In this document: piece after piece, positions 39,001 through 50,858 of the stretch
Position numbering within the stretch: position 1 is the first letter of the stretch
How the letters are laid out: every line of letters begins with the position of its first letter
Source: Syngnathus acus
Lineage: Eukaryota > Chordata > Actinopteri > Syngnathiformes > Syngnathidae
Direction of reading: 5' to 3'
Length of the DNA stretch: 64,000 nt
NCBI RefSeq assembly: GCF_901709675.1
Contig: NC_051098.1
Location: forward strand, 13,235,918-13,299,917
Made by a program: the position numbers and the translations under genes
The notes under the pieces: generated by a model
Database searches by the model: none
Seen by the model: only the letters and a program-made list of their open reading frames with translations
Told to the model about the DNA's origin: nothing

Positions 39001-42000
39001 TCATCACCAGCCCGCCCCAGACGTACAAACCTGACATTTACGACCTAGAGTGGAGGGCGGGGCCTGACGGCGGGAGCCCCATCAATGCCTATTTTGTCAA
39101 ATATCGAAAGGTGAGCTTCTTGACTGATCCACACAAAAAAAAGCAAAACACCACTGTGGCGTTACTAAAAGGTTGTCTTTGCCGTTGTCGCTCAGGTGGA
39201 CGAGATGGCCACCTTGATGGAGAGCTGGCTGACGGTGCGAGTGCCCGGCAGCGAGCGCTCGCTGCGTCTCTCCGAATTGGAGGCGTCCAGCCTGTACGAG
39301 GTCCTCATGGTGGCCCGCAGCTCGGCGGGTGAGGGCCAGCCGGCCATGCTCACCTTTCGCACTGGAAAAGGTTTGTACTAGTAAAATTGCCCCTACCAAC
39401 ATGGCCGCCAGAACTGGTCACTGGCACCAGTTTCGGACGATTCTGGAACAAACTAAGGAACGGACACACTATTCTGTCCTTTAAAGCCAGAGTCTGTTGG
39501 GTCCGGTTCTGTTAAATCCAGCTTTCACTCTACATGGTCACTGAGCTTTTCATAAAGCAAGACGTTTATTAGCAAGGAAAAACAGTGGCGGAAACCCGAG
39601 CCGGCTCCTGATCAAACGAGAGAGGCTCAGGGGCGGTGTCAGAGTGCTTTGGCTGGTGGGGCGGGGGGCAACAACTGGGAACATGTGTGGGACTTTGTTT
39701 GGCTTCCTCCTTATAAATCCCTTCTCCTCCAGAAAAGAGCGCCTCGTCCAACAAGAATCCGTCCCACAAGCCTCCAGTCGTCCTGATGCCGCCCAAAGCC
39801 CCTGAGGACAAAATGCCCAACACGCACTTTGGAGTGGTGATCCACGACAGAGGTAAAGTGCGGAATGTTCCATCTTTAACTTTGTCTTTTTTTTATTGCT
39901 ACTGATGCGCTGACAATTATTATGATAGAGATATTGTAAAGTGTTTTTATTTTTGTTAAATACATTCTGTTTTTGGGGTGGACTGGAAGGGTTGAATGGC
40001 CTTTTCAATCATTTCAATTGGGGCAGTGGACTTTTCTGGCTTCATTTATTTTTTTCAGGAGCTATTGGGAAGAAAATATTTTGATGATCTTTAACATTCA
40101 ATTTCAGTATGGATGTGGCGATATGACTAACGACACTTTCTTAATCTTCCACTAACCATTGTCTCCGTCTTCCTCTGCCACTTCTTTAAGTGCGTACCGC
40201 TCAGCTGCTGCCGTAAGTACGCATTCCTCCCGTGATTTATCCTTTCCGCTTCCTCCTCTCCGAATTCCTTCCATCCTTTCCGCCAAGTCGGGATGCGGCG
40301 ACACTGTTCAAACGTTAACCCGTCTTCTCGCCTTCACTCATAGTGGCCGAGGCGCCCGACCGGCCCACCATCTCCATGGCGACGGAGAGCTCCGTCTACG
40401 TGACGTGGATCCCCAGAGCCAACGGCGGCTCGCCCATCACAGCCTTCCGGGTGGAGTACAAACGCAGCCGCAACACCGAGTGGGGCGTGGCGGCCGACAA
40501 CATCTCGCCGCTCAAGCTGTCGGTGGAAGTTCGCAATCTGGAGCCCGGTGAGCCTCGACTCCATTTTTATTGCTTAGCCGTCGGTGGAGGTGTCGTTGAA
40601 CTCCGTCCGTCCTTCAGGCGCCACCTACAGGTTCCGAGTGACCGCCATGAACTTGTACGGCGAGAGTCCTCGCAGCGTGGCGTCAAGGCCGTACCAGGTG
40701 CCCCAAGCCAGCCCCCGCATGGCCGACCGGCCGGTGGTGGGACCGCACATCTCCGCCACCGACGCCATCAGCGACACACAGATCATGCTGCGCTGGACTG
40801 TGAGTATGTCACAAAAGTTACAAATTGCTTGCCATGAGAACCAGGACCTGCAAACGTACGGAAAGGCTAAATAGAGCACAGGGACGTTTTTGTCGTTCTC
40901 ATGGTGATTAATTCATATCGTGCAAACTTTGGAGCGCCGACGGGCGCAGATAATTGCCGCCCTTTCCGTAACCTCCGACTCTCATTATCTCTGGTCGACT
41001 TCCGCGCAATTAGAGAGCGGACGGCTGATAGCGAGCCGCTCCATTAGCTGATAGGGGAGGGGGAAAAAAAGGGTAATTGTGGGCTAATGTAACCTTTTTT
41101 TTTTTTAACCGTTTTCTTCCGCTTTCAGTACAGTCCCTCGAGTAACAACAACACTCCCATCCAAGGCTTCTACATCTACTATCGGCCCACCGACAGCGAC
41201 AACGACAGCGACTACAAGCGCGACGTGGTCGAAGGTGCGTGTACATGTCAAAAACAGACAAACGTGACAGCGTTGGCTTCTTTACTGTGAATGGCTTTCG
41301 ACTTAATTGGCCGGAGTTGAAATACGAGAGCGGGCAGCAGAGCTACGCAGCGGCTCGGGTTGCTGTCTGGAATGCTAACTGGTCATCGCGCCACAGGAAA
41401 GGAAAGGAAAGGCAAGGAAGTGGTGGTGCTGGTATCTTTGGGCTCCTCCCCTTTTACCGCAGGTCAAACTTCAGTCAAGGTTTCCACGTAAATGTCGGTT
41501 ACTTTCGCAACTCGGGTCAGCCAGCCTGCGGATTCCAAAGCCTTTTGGAATAATAGCTGACAAATACATTAAAAAAAATACAATAATGATTAAAAAATAT
41601 ATACAAATCACAATAATGCAAAAGTTTGTGATTTTCTTTCTTGTTGTGTCTGTGTGTTTTATATGTAACGTGTGTGTCTTTGTGCGTCTGTGTTAACACT
41701 GGACTTAAGCCAGCACAAACATAAGCTGCCATATATGGAGGTGAACCAGAGTGCAGCAACTGTGTGAAGGCCCCCGGGACTGACACGAGAGTGTGTGTCT
41801 GTGTGCGTATTTGTGTTTTTGTGTCGCTCCTACAGTGGCTGTGTTTGTGAAGTTTGCATGTGCTTTCAGATTGCGACTGCGAGAGTGTGATTACATGTTT
41901 GTGCATTTGTGTGTGGGGGGGGAAGAGCACATGAAAGAACATGACCTCAGCCAAGTGAGGGGAAAAAAAAGAAAGACAGGATTAAAGCCTCCACAAAAAG

Positions 42001-44385
42001 CCACGGCTGCCGTGATCTTTCCAGGAAGTCGACACTCACTTTTTTTTCTCTAGTCACACCCACCTGCTTCTCTTCTCAGGTGTGAAAGACTGGCACATGA
42101 TCGGTCACCTACAGGCGGAGACGTCGTACGACATCAAGATGCAGTGCTTCAACGACGGCGGCGAGAGCGACTACAGCAACGTCATGATCTGCGAGACCAG
42201 AGGTAAGGAGCGAAACAACAAACAAGCAAATATCACCAAAGAAATCTTAAAAACATCACCTGTTCCTTTACTGCAGCACGCCAGTCTCCAGGCTCGCCAA
42301 GCCAACGGCCCGTCACGCCGCCGTGGCCCCACCCGCAGGAGCCCTCCGGGCCACCAGGGGGTCTGCTGTACCTCATCGTGGGCTGCGTGTTGGGCGTGAT
42401 GGTCCTCATCCTGCTAGCCTTCATCGCCATGTGCCTGTGGAGGAACCGACAGCACAACAACATGCACAGTGGGTGTTGATGCTCGCCTTGAATAAACAGA
42501 ATAGCAATTTGAAAATCTAACGGGATGGGAATTGAGCCTTGTGGTGTGCCTTGTGTTTCCTCCTGCAGAATACGATCCTCCGGGTTATTTGTACCAGCCG
42601 GCTGACATCAACGGACACGTTCTAGAGTACACCGCTTTGGCCGGCACCGGCCGCATGAACGGCGGCGTCCACGGGGGCTTCGGGCACGGCGGGGGTGGCG
42701 GCATGTTGCCCTCGGGGTGCCACCACTTGCACCACAAACACCCCAACGGCCTGCCACTGCACAACAGCAACGGCGGCCTCTACCCGGGCGGACACTCCCA
42801 CGGCCACGATGGCACCCTGCCCCACCCTCACCACCACCACAATGTGAGTGCGGGGACCCCCGAGGGTTCTTGTTTTTGTCCCGGTTGGTGAATGACTTAA
42901 TGTCTTCATCCGCACTAAACACTGTTGTTTTAATTTTTAGGGAGGCGGCATGTACACGGCTCTTCCCCAATCGGAATCCTCAGACTGTGTGAATTGTCAG
43001 AACCTGTGCAACAATAACAGGTAACGCTTACGAGTTCTGGTGGGGTCATGCAAGTACACAAATGATGTGCAGATGCACCTGAGGGCAAATCAATTATTTG
43101 GATGCAGGAATGGGAAGAGAACAGAGCCTTGTGGAATATTTATTTGACTGAATTCACAAAAAATAGAAATGTCTAGTAAATAGTGTATCAGGGATATGAC
43201 TAAGTTGTTAATCTTGTCAAGCACCAAAAAAGAACCTTCTTAAAAAGACCGATTTCTTTTTTTATTCCCCTCGCGATGGCTTTTCCATCAAGTCAATTTA
43301 CGATGGTTTGTTTAGGACTTTGTCACACAGCGTGTCGTTGGGAAGAAGGCCAGCTACTTTTTTTTTACGCTCCACATTCACATGCTGCTCCTGTTTATGT
43401 GCTCAAGGCTCAGCGGCGTCACAGTTTACCCTGTGTGCAACCAGCCAACACACGGGCTACGCTAATGAGCCTCCTGTTTATTTATTTGCGCTGGCGGGAA
43501 CGAAAACGAGGATCGCGGTTCCGATAGCAGGAAGCGCGGGGAAACACGATGCTGCGCTTTTGAATGGGATTCGGAAAATTCCTTTGAGGGCTTACTGAGT
43601 GTCGTACCATGCTAGGACGCTCCTGTGAATTTGAATATCAACACAATGGCTACTGGTTAGAAAGCCACAGACTGACAGTCTTTTTTTTTTTTCCCCTTTG
43701 TACACTTCTTCAGAAAAGTTATTTAACACCACTCCTAGCTTATGTCAAACTAAAAACATAAAACACAAACATCTACACTGTATAAAACAACGGACTAAAA
43801 AAAGACCTTGCTAGCTTAACGCTAACACTAATAGCATCTCTGCTACCTCTTTCAGGTGTTACAAGCCTAACGGCGTCCTTTCGGGCGGGACGCTTCCCCT
43901 CATGCACCGAGCGGCGCCCTGTCAGCAGGACGGTCTGGAGATGGTTCCTCTGAAGCAGACGGCAACCTCTCCGTGCCGCCACCGCTGCTCCCCCGCGGGC
44001 GAGCTGCGTTCCGATGACCTCGACAATCGCCAAGTCCCACACCCGCCCGATGAGCAGCGAGATTCGTCGCCTTCGCAACGCTCGTGTTGTCTCGAGGGAG
44101 ATGACACGGAATGTCCGGCGGATGGCACTGGTGAGTCTATCATTCTCTTTTTTTTTTTTTTTAAATAAATGAACTGATGAACTAATTTCTGATTTATTAA
44201 AATCATCCTCAAATGATTAACATGTTGTTGCTTGCGCAGCGGAGGAGGATCTGGACTGCGTGGATCAGGACTGTCCAATCCCGTGCTGGGAAAATCTGGG
44301 CCTTCCAGACTCGGACTGTGATGAAAAGCCCTGCTGGATGTCCGGCGGGGGTGAGCTGATCCAGGCCAGTCTCCAGGAAGTCTGA
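36038..44385 (+). CDS. cdon: Cdon, Ig/fibronectin receptor and Hedgehog co-receptor (18 coding exons)
   Basis: Exons: 36038-36110, 36192-36470, 36767-36913, 36986-37129, 37206-37499, 37571-37840, 38863-39110, 39196-39370, 39733-39852, 40344-40547, 40618-40799, 41129-41234, 42080-42202, 42277-42468, 42569-42843, 42941-43020, 43856-44130, 44240-44385. All are GT-AG with matching phases, giving 1110 residues. Order: signal peptide (1-24), Ig1 (25-117), Ig2 over two exons (118-214), Ig3 (215-312), Ig4 (313-402), an acidic linker, fibronectin III-1 (about 440-543), III-2 (about 584-675), III-3 (about 690-789), membrane helix (818-843) and cytoplasmic tail. Family identity is clear from near-identity with vertebrate CDON in FNIII-3 ([20 protein letters not shown]) and in the tail ([19 protein letters not shown]). 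The tail excludes BOC. CDON binds Hedgehog through FNIII-3, pairs with PTCH1, and links cadherins to myogenic signalling. The fifth Ig domain of mammalian CDON is missing, accounting for much of the shorter length (human about 1290). The tail is rich in His and Gly. Confidence 0.95.
37841..38862 (+). other. cdon: cdon intron where the Ig5 exon would be expected
   Basis: A 1,022-base intron between the Ig4 exon and the linker/FNIII-1 exon, with phase 1 on both sides. No frame in it shows a Cys..Trp..Cys immunoglobulin pattern flanked by splice sites. Neighbouring introns of the Ig region are only 71-296 bases. Confidence 0.7.
39371..43855 (+). other. cdon: Longer cdon introns, no embedded gene seen
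   Basis: Introns above 300 bases here are 39371-39732, 39853-40343, 40800-41128, 41235-42079 and 43021-43855. The 41235-42079 intron holds a TG-rich low-complexity stretch (about 41640-41930). The 43021-43855 intron holds T-runs and TTAGC/GCTAA pentamers near its acceptor. I see no RNA gene or nested ORF with support. Confidence 0.6.
42363..42440 (+). other. cdon: Transmembrane segment of Cdon
   Basis: Encodes 26 hydrophobic residues from [11 protein letters not shown] to FIAMCLW, followed by the stop-transfer RNRQ. It marks the border between the ectodomain and the cytoplasmic tail and is almost identical to the mammalian segment. Confidence 0.93.
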
Positions 44386-44727
44386 GGTCCCTGCGACGTG
44401 ACAGCTGGACAGTCAGAGCTGCTGTGGTGATGTCACAAAGGACCTAAGAGAGGACAGCCGGAGGACCTGAGAAAAGACAGTCGATGGACCTAAGAGTACT
44501 TTGTCCGACAAGGACGGCAAACTTTCACAGACTGAGGCGGAACTCCCAAAGACTCCTTCAGATGACTTATTTATTTTTTTCTAGTAGAAAACTATTATTT
44601 CATATGAATGTATCTGTGTCAAAGAACAAAGTTGTCAGTTTTATATTATTTATGCTTTTTTTGTTTGTTTTTGGCCTGAGAACTGGTTTGTGTTACGGAG
44701 ATTTAGCGACTTGTAAAGTTTTGTAAT

Positions 44728-44733
44728 AATATA
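44728..44733 (+). terminator. cdon: Candidate variant polyadenylation signal of cdon
   Basis: AATATA, a known variant hexamer, lies about 340 bases after the cdon stop. No canonical AATAAA was seen between the stop and the opposing gene, so the 3' end is placed here tentatively. Confidence 0.35.
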
Positions 44734-44857
44734 AAGAGATGATAAGGAAGAGTAAGTCAGCACACTGTCAGCTTCCTTCCTCACGGTTAAAAAACACGAG
44801 TGCGTCTGTGAGTGAGTTTGTTAGAAAGCGAGGAACACAACAAGGAACTTCTCTGAG

Positions 44858-44863
44858 TTTATT
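44858..44863 (-). terminator. Polyadenylation signal of the small Ig gene
   Basis: AATAAA on the minus strand, 9 bases after the TAA stop (44875-44873). This implies an unusually short 3' UTR, ending roughly 100 bases from the likely 3' end of convergent cdon. Confidence 0.55.
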
Positions 44864-44872
44864 TGTGCGTCA

Positions 44873-45334
44873 TTAATCATCGTCCACATCCAGCCTGGTG
44901 TCGTAGAAGGTCACCCTAGCCGCGTGGTACAAAGCCTGGCAGGTGTACGTGCCCTCCGCCTCCCGCCGGACTTTCTCCAGAACCAGGGCGGAGGTGTTGA
45001 CGGGCACGCGCACGGCAACCACGCCATCCGGCCGAGCCTGCAGCTTGAGACCATGACCGTAGTCGTAAGCCAGAGCCACGTTGCTGTCCGAACCGGCTCT
45101 GGTGAAGCCCCAGATGAAGACGGAGGGCGGGTCGGCGCCGCAGTCCAAGCGGACCGAGCCCCCCGCGGTCACGGTCGCGTTGAGGGTCACGTACTTCACC
45201 TCGGGTTCGAAAAGATCTAAAGCTGAGGGTACGACACGGTTGGCGAGTAACTGACTGACCGACCGGGTCGAGCGCTCACCTTGGAGTGGAAGAAGAAGAA
45301 CCCAAGTGGCCAGCAGGCAGACTGAAGGAAACAT
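44873..45334 (-). CDS. Small secreted protein with one V-like immunoglobulin domain
   Basis: The start at 45334 (MFPSVCLLATWVLLLPLQ) gives a typical signal peptide; an in-frame ATG at 45463 would bury it behind 43 hydrophilic residues. A GT-AG intron of 57 bases (45279-45223) is predicted directly after the signal peptide. It is in phase 1, the usual phase for a signal-to-Ig junction. Spliced exons 45334-45280 and 45222-44873 encode 134 residues; unspliced, the frame stays open at 153. The domain has the Ig pattern: Cys in RLDCGADPP, Trp in FIWGF, and YTCQALYH with the E.EGTY turn before the second Cys. One N-glycosylation sequon lies near the start (NAT) and another at NTS. It ends DVDDD without a membrane helix, so it is probably secreted. 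It is convergent with cdon. I do not recognise an orthologue; a soluble receptor or an immune-type Ig protein are both possible. Confidence 0.75.
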   Translation of the reverse strand: MFPSVCLLATWVLLLPLQGERSTRSVSQLLANRVVPSALDLFEPEVKYVTLNATVTAGGSVRLDCGADPPSVFIWGFTRAGSDSNVALAYDYGHGLKLQARPDGVVAVRVPVNTSALVLEKVRREAEGTYTCQALYHAARVTFYDTRLDVDDD

Positions 45335-46537
45335 CTTGTCACACCGTGGTCGCAATTTCTCTCTACCGCTGATTCTTTCTGGCTCGTGTTTGAACTGCCT
45401 TCTTGAAATATTTAACAGCGCTGCAGGTTGCTCTAGTGGGCGGAACATGTTGTGTGCCTTCATGTTTTATTTAATCAGCTGCTGCAAGTTGTCATGAGAG
45501 AACACCAGTTGACACGTTCATGTATTTTATTTGTTGAAGTGGTTGCGGTGTGAGGAGGAGAGCCTTGAAGGCGCCCCAGGCTGAAAAGTTGCGAGTGCCC
45601 TGTAAAGTTGCTCTCATGGAGGTGAGCCCAGACACAAGAGAAGGCTCTAATTAGTCGGTACTCACAGTTGGACTCGCTTGGGCCAGGGGAGCCACCGCGC
45701 TCACTATTTATAGACAAACATGCTGTAAACCTTAGCCAACTGATAATACGAACGTTTTTGCCCGCAGCACGGCACAGTGAGAGAGTGAGTTTATACACTT
45801 GTAGCACAGTTAAGTAGACTCAAATCAACTGCAAATATCTTTGCACGATGCCTTTGTGACACAGCATATGACTAAAAGTTAAGAACGCCAAACTGTCTTC
45901 ATCTCATACTCGTACAGTTAATCATGCTTTTATGATGGCCTGCAACAAATTATTTCCATTGCCAGTCCTTCTTGTGAGGGGAAATATAAATAAGAATATA
46001 TTGGCAGATTTGCTTGCCCAGCAGCCAATAATGGCTAATGAGTTGAGTGTCAAGGGTGGAAAAGTAGAACCAGTTGAGGATACCACCCCTACGACAAAAC
46101 TTTGTACCCCAACGGGCACAATGGCTAATAAAGGTACTTCTTGATGTGTGGTCCCTTGATATGGAGCAGAAGCTTGCCAGCTGCAAGCAGCATTGCATGC
46201 CATTTAAGTAGTTTGGCTTGGTGGGGAAGGAAGAAAGGATGGGGGTAGAGAGGTTCGGTGAGGCCACACTAACTTCAGGACAGTATCGTGGTTATCAAAC
46301 TGGGGTCCTTATAGAAGCTTTAGAGTCTGCAAAATCATTTGGGGGGAAAAAAGGCATTTGTCAATTTTGAGTTTAATATCAGAAATAGTAAACATATTTT
46401 ATTGTGAACAAATATAGTTTGTTCTGTCTAATTATGATTTTTTATCTTGACAAAATATAAAAATATCTGCTGTGCATCATGATTTTAATGCTAGGATCCA
46501 ATTCATTGTGCTGCTCCTTCCAGTATGCCCGCATTGG

Positions 46538-46551
46538 CCACCAGGAGGCAG
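46538..46551 (+). promoter_or_regulatory. CTCF-like motif, plus orientation
   Basis: CCACCAGGAGGCAG matches the CTCF core except for one base (A where G/T is usual). Confidence 0.35.
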
Positions 46552-49500
46552 TACACCGTCAGACATCCGCGCAGAGACAAACGAAGAAGAAAAAAACTTC
46601 CTCAGTAAGTGTAAGTTGTCGTAAAATTCTTTTATTTTCTCTCAGAGCTCAGAGGATAAAGAAATGTATACCTGTGAGTATTGATAATATCATCTCTCTA
46701 AATGTCTTATTCCAACATTAATGTTCAAATACACGTTGTCTAAATGGGTTTGTTGTCTAAACTGCGACTGGGCAAGGTAGTTTGGTTGTTAAAAATGCTG
46801 TGTTTTTATGTTTAGTTTGACGGTAAACTTCGTCTGGGGTGGTATTAGTCAACTTCGGGTCTCTTAAATCGAGTTTAGTGCCAGCATAAGTCTTAACATC
46901 CCAAATTTGCGCTGAAAAGTAAAAAAAACAAAAAAAAAAAAACTGATTGACGGCTCGTATCTCAGAAACTCGTATGTTGGGTCACTTAACCTCCGCTACT
47001 CTGGTGGCATCATAAAAACAATGAAAAAATACATTCAATTTACATTTAAAAAAAAAAAAAGCGAGATTCAAATTTAGAATCTGTGAGGTAGATGTTGAAA
47101 CTACTCTTCAAACGCGCTGCCCAAATGTAAACGGACCTGTTGTAAATTGTAATTGATTTTCCATCATTTGCATTGAACCAGTGACTCAAAAGAATAAGTA
47201 ATGTGATTGTCTTAAGTTTCCTGCCCTTTTTTCTTTTTAAAATTAGTTTCATCCGTTCCGTAGGATGCTTCCCCCCCAAACAAAGTGATCGTTTTACGTT
47301 TTATTTGCATGTTTCAAGACTGCTGTGTCGAATTTGCTTAATAAAGACGTCTGTGAATGCAGAGCATGAATGTCAGAAATGGAGCAGGAACAACAAACGT
47401 ATTGTTTCGTATTGTCTCAATGAAAATGAATCATCAGTCCCACTGGCTCATTTATTGTTATTATATGTCAACAGTCAAAATAAGTTCCAGATGACAACAA
47501 ACTGGGTTTGCTCGCCTAAAGTCAACACAAACAAGCGGCGAGGCCTTTCCAAATGCTTTTCTTTGGCGTCAAAGCACTTTTGGCTATGAAAAGTCTGACG
47601 CAGGACCAATTACAAGTCTCCCAGTCATTTCCAATTCATTTAATCGTAGTCTTATCTCTTTTTTATAGCCAATAAAAATTTGGAAAATATTATCGGGGTC
47701 ATGTGATCATAGACTACCAACCCGATTTAAACACATTTTATTTTACAATCACGTCATTTGCTCACTAGCACTCACAAGTCACAAACTTTAATTAACATAG
47801 AAATCCATGCCCTCTATATTAGGAACAAAGTAACGCACGCCCGCTAGCATGCTAACTAACTCTCACCAATTAACTTGCTAAATTAGCAACTCCAAGTTAC
47901 AATACAACTTTAATTATGTGGCGCATTTCACAACAGCTAATAAAACAATTTACATAAACAAACAAACCGTAACATACACGGAAACTCATACGCTTACTAG
48001 CTAGCTAACTAACCTTTTATGGAGACACTGTGTAGGCTTTCAAGTACTTTCCTACTGAGTGTCTCAAAGTCGAAATGGAGGTTTTTGTTTTTGGCACCAG
48101 ATGAGAGAGCAGACTGAGACTTTGTATCTGCGAAACACATCACGGCCCCCCAACACGTGCGATGCGCTAGTGCCCCGCTAGGCTCCCACATGGCCCAGGC
48201 ATGGACCACCTGTACAGTAAAAGGCGCGGGACGAGTTCAAGTGCGGCTGTCGTTACCGCCGGTAGCGTTAACAGCACTGTAACGCTAATCGGTGGTTTTC
48301 AAACTTTGGCGGTACTTAAAGCGGGGAAATATTTATAAGACCCCCTCGTAGTTCTAATACCAATTAAATATAACGACCCCGAATTGGCGCACTGGTCCCC
48401 ATATGTCGCTTTGCACTTTATTGTGATATGCCGTAATATCGTAGATACAAAATAAGAAAGAGGAAGTTGCAGACGTCCAAACCCGGGCTCGTCCAGGGAC
48501 CCCATTTCGCAAACCGCACATTTAGCGCTTTATGATCCTTGCCGGTCAAAGTAAATGTTGCTCTTGTTCCCACTCTCATCGTTCGGGTCGTAAAAATAGT
48601 TTGAGTAAAAGCCAATTGCGTTGCTCCAATTGAGCTCGGGAGGATTTGCGAGTGTTGCAACGCTGCGCTTTTTATTTGTGGCGTTCCCCCACTCGGGCGT
48701 GATCGCTGAGTGAGTGGTGGAGGGAGTTGGGTCAGTGTGACCCAAATTGGGTTATTTTTGACCCAGCAGTGTGTTTTGTTTTTGTCATTTATATTAAATA
48801 CACAGCAGTGAATGTAATGGGCTTACGAATGTATTTTACGTTTTTGAAACAGCCACATTTAGGACAGTGTGATTGAGGCCTAAGATTTCTGCCTAGTAAC
48901 AAGCGACTATATGAACATGTGACTTGGTTTGGGAAGTAAAAAATATATATATTTGTATTCTGTTGATTTACGCTGTGGCATCTGTTAGTGACATATTGAT
49001 TTAGTCCACTTGTTTTATGATAAACGGTAAACATTTTTGGTTGTTTGTTGCTGTTGGAAGAGAATTTGGAACAATAAACCGAAGACAGTAAAAGCAGGTT
49101 CTCAGGTATGCGCTCTACCTCTGCTTGCGTCGGCTACTCGTCTTGCTTCCAGCTTTTTTTGGACGTTGAAGACATTAAAGCAGCACTTTTTTTTTTTCTT
49201 CTCCCCCCCCTCCCCGGAAAACTGACTTGAACTTTTGAGTTCTCAAGAGTGGTGTCGGCATCTGGAAGCAGTAGAAATCTTGTCTGGAAGATAAAGTAAG
49301 GAAGATATGAATGCCAATGTCCAGTCTGGGATCAATTACAGAGAAACCGAGGGGGCGGGGGCATGATGGGGGGGTGAGATCCATGTCGATCCTCACACAC
49401 TAAACAAACTGCTTGTGTGGAAGTGTGTGTAAAAGAGCGAGAGAAAGTTTTTGTATGAGTGTTCGTGAGACTGTCACTGTACATCTGGTCTTTGGATGGC

Positions 49501-49801
49501 CTCGCTGCCTCCTCGGCTGTTTAACGAGAAGCTTGTGGCAGCTCCAGATGTGAATGCCCGCCCGCTGCCAGCTGCCCGGCTCACGGGACCTTGGCTTGGA
49601 GCAATGGCCAGCGAGCCATCTTCACTGTTAGGTTGCTCCAGAGTAAGTTCAGGAGTAAAATTGTTGTGGGATTTGGGTTAGTGTGTGAGAGAGGTAATTA
49701 GTTAGTTAGCCAGATAGACTTTTTCTTTTTTTGGTTGTGAAGGTTCAAATGAAATCAAGAGCCCGTAGCAGTCGTGTGACCTGTACTGCAGAAACCCTCT
49801 G

Positions 49802-49815
49802 CTGCCATCTAGTGG
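49802..49815 (-). promoter_or_regulatory. CTCF-like motif, minus orientation
   Basis: On the minus strand this reads CCACTAGATGGCAG, a full match to CCASYAGRKGGC plus the RS flank. The identical 14-mer is present at 52149 on the other strand. Confidence 0.45.
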
Positions 49816-50029
49816 CCACTTGCATTTTCGCAGCTAACCAATTGGACACGTTCACTTTTCCTCGTCTTTTTTAATTGATTTTTTTTTATGGACCGAGTGT
49901 ATGCGCGTGTTTCTTTGTCTGTGTTTTGTGGAGAGAGTTGCTGAGTGTCTTGGTTTTAATTTGGAAGGCTGAAGAGCTCGTATTTATTAGCCTGCAAGAT
50001 TAATCAATTTCTTGCTTAGCTTTCAGAAA

Positions 50030-50155
50030 AATCAAGTCAAGTCAAGTTTATTTGTATAGCCCTAAATCACAAGCAGTCTCAAAGGGCTTCACATAGACAA
50101 AAATTGACAATTATTCTCAAAGCATCCCCTGATCTTAAGCTCCCAAAAATAACGT
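50030..50155 (+). mobile_element. Dispersed teleost repeat of the TTTATTTGTATAGC type
   Basis: GTTTATTTGTATAGCCCTAA, then AGTCTCAAAGGGCTTCACA and a GATCTTAAG...CTCCCAAAA tail, follow the consensus order of a repeat found throughout fish genomes. The family name is left open. It is degenerate and non-coding. Confidence 0.65.
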
Positions 50156-50837
50156 TTTTCCTTTCTGGAGACACTGCTTAACACTCAGCCAGCATTTACA
50201 AATATGTGACAGGAATAGAAAATTGTCATTTGATAGAATGTGGAAATGGCCATCTTAAATTATGCAGGACGCACCGCACCGAATGTGAGCAGAGACGTTT
50301 GAGCAGGTAAAGTGGCTCCACACACAAAAGCAACAAAAGTGCAGCGCGTGTCACCATGGAAACCATCATTATCATCTGGAGCAAACACTCACTCGGCCAC
50401 TTGAACATTCTTAAGGAGTCGTCCAAACAAATCCTTTCGCATACTCAACTGCCCATGCATTTTTAAATTTAACGTTTTAAAAACGTCCTTGAATTCGAAA
50501 ATGCGTTTCATGACGTAAGGCTGCAATTTGGCTGCTTTCATGACCAATGTTATCATAATACATCAACAAGGCAGAGGTTTTATTCCCAAAAAGTATATTT
50601 ACCTGTAACACACTTTTAATTCCAGTAAAATGTGAGCACATGAAACTTGAGTAAAACTTGGACCTAGACATAAAAGCCAGCGCTTCAGAAATGTAGTTTA
50701 ATTTATTGACAACAATTAGTGAAAACTAAAGCCAAGCATTTTAGAAGACATCCAAAACAAGTCAAAATGAAACAAACGCTAATTATAACTAAAAAGCCAA
50801 AACTACCCCCAGAAATAGTTGAGATGGACTCCAGCAC

Positions 50838-50858
50838 AAAATAAATAAATAAATAAAT
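50838..50858. repeat. (AAAT)n microsatellite
   Basis: About five AAAT units. Confidence 0.85.

Noticed and set aside
41793-42053. An 86-codon plus-strand frame inside a cdon intron
   Set aside because: TG-rich low-complexity DNA; the flanking exons join in phase without it.
36038-44385. Identification of the receptor gene as boc rather than cdon
   Set aside because: The four-Ig count is BOC-like, but the cytoplasmic motifs YDPPGYLYQ and [10 protein letters not shown] and the FNIII linkers match CDON, not BOC.
44924-45220. A 98-codon plus-strand frame
   Set aside because: Shadow of the minus-strand Ig-domain exon, which has a clear Cys-Trp-Cys pattern and signal peptide.
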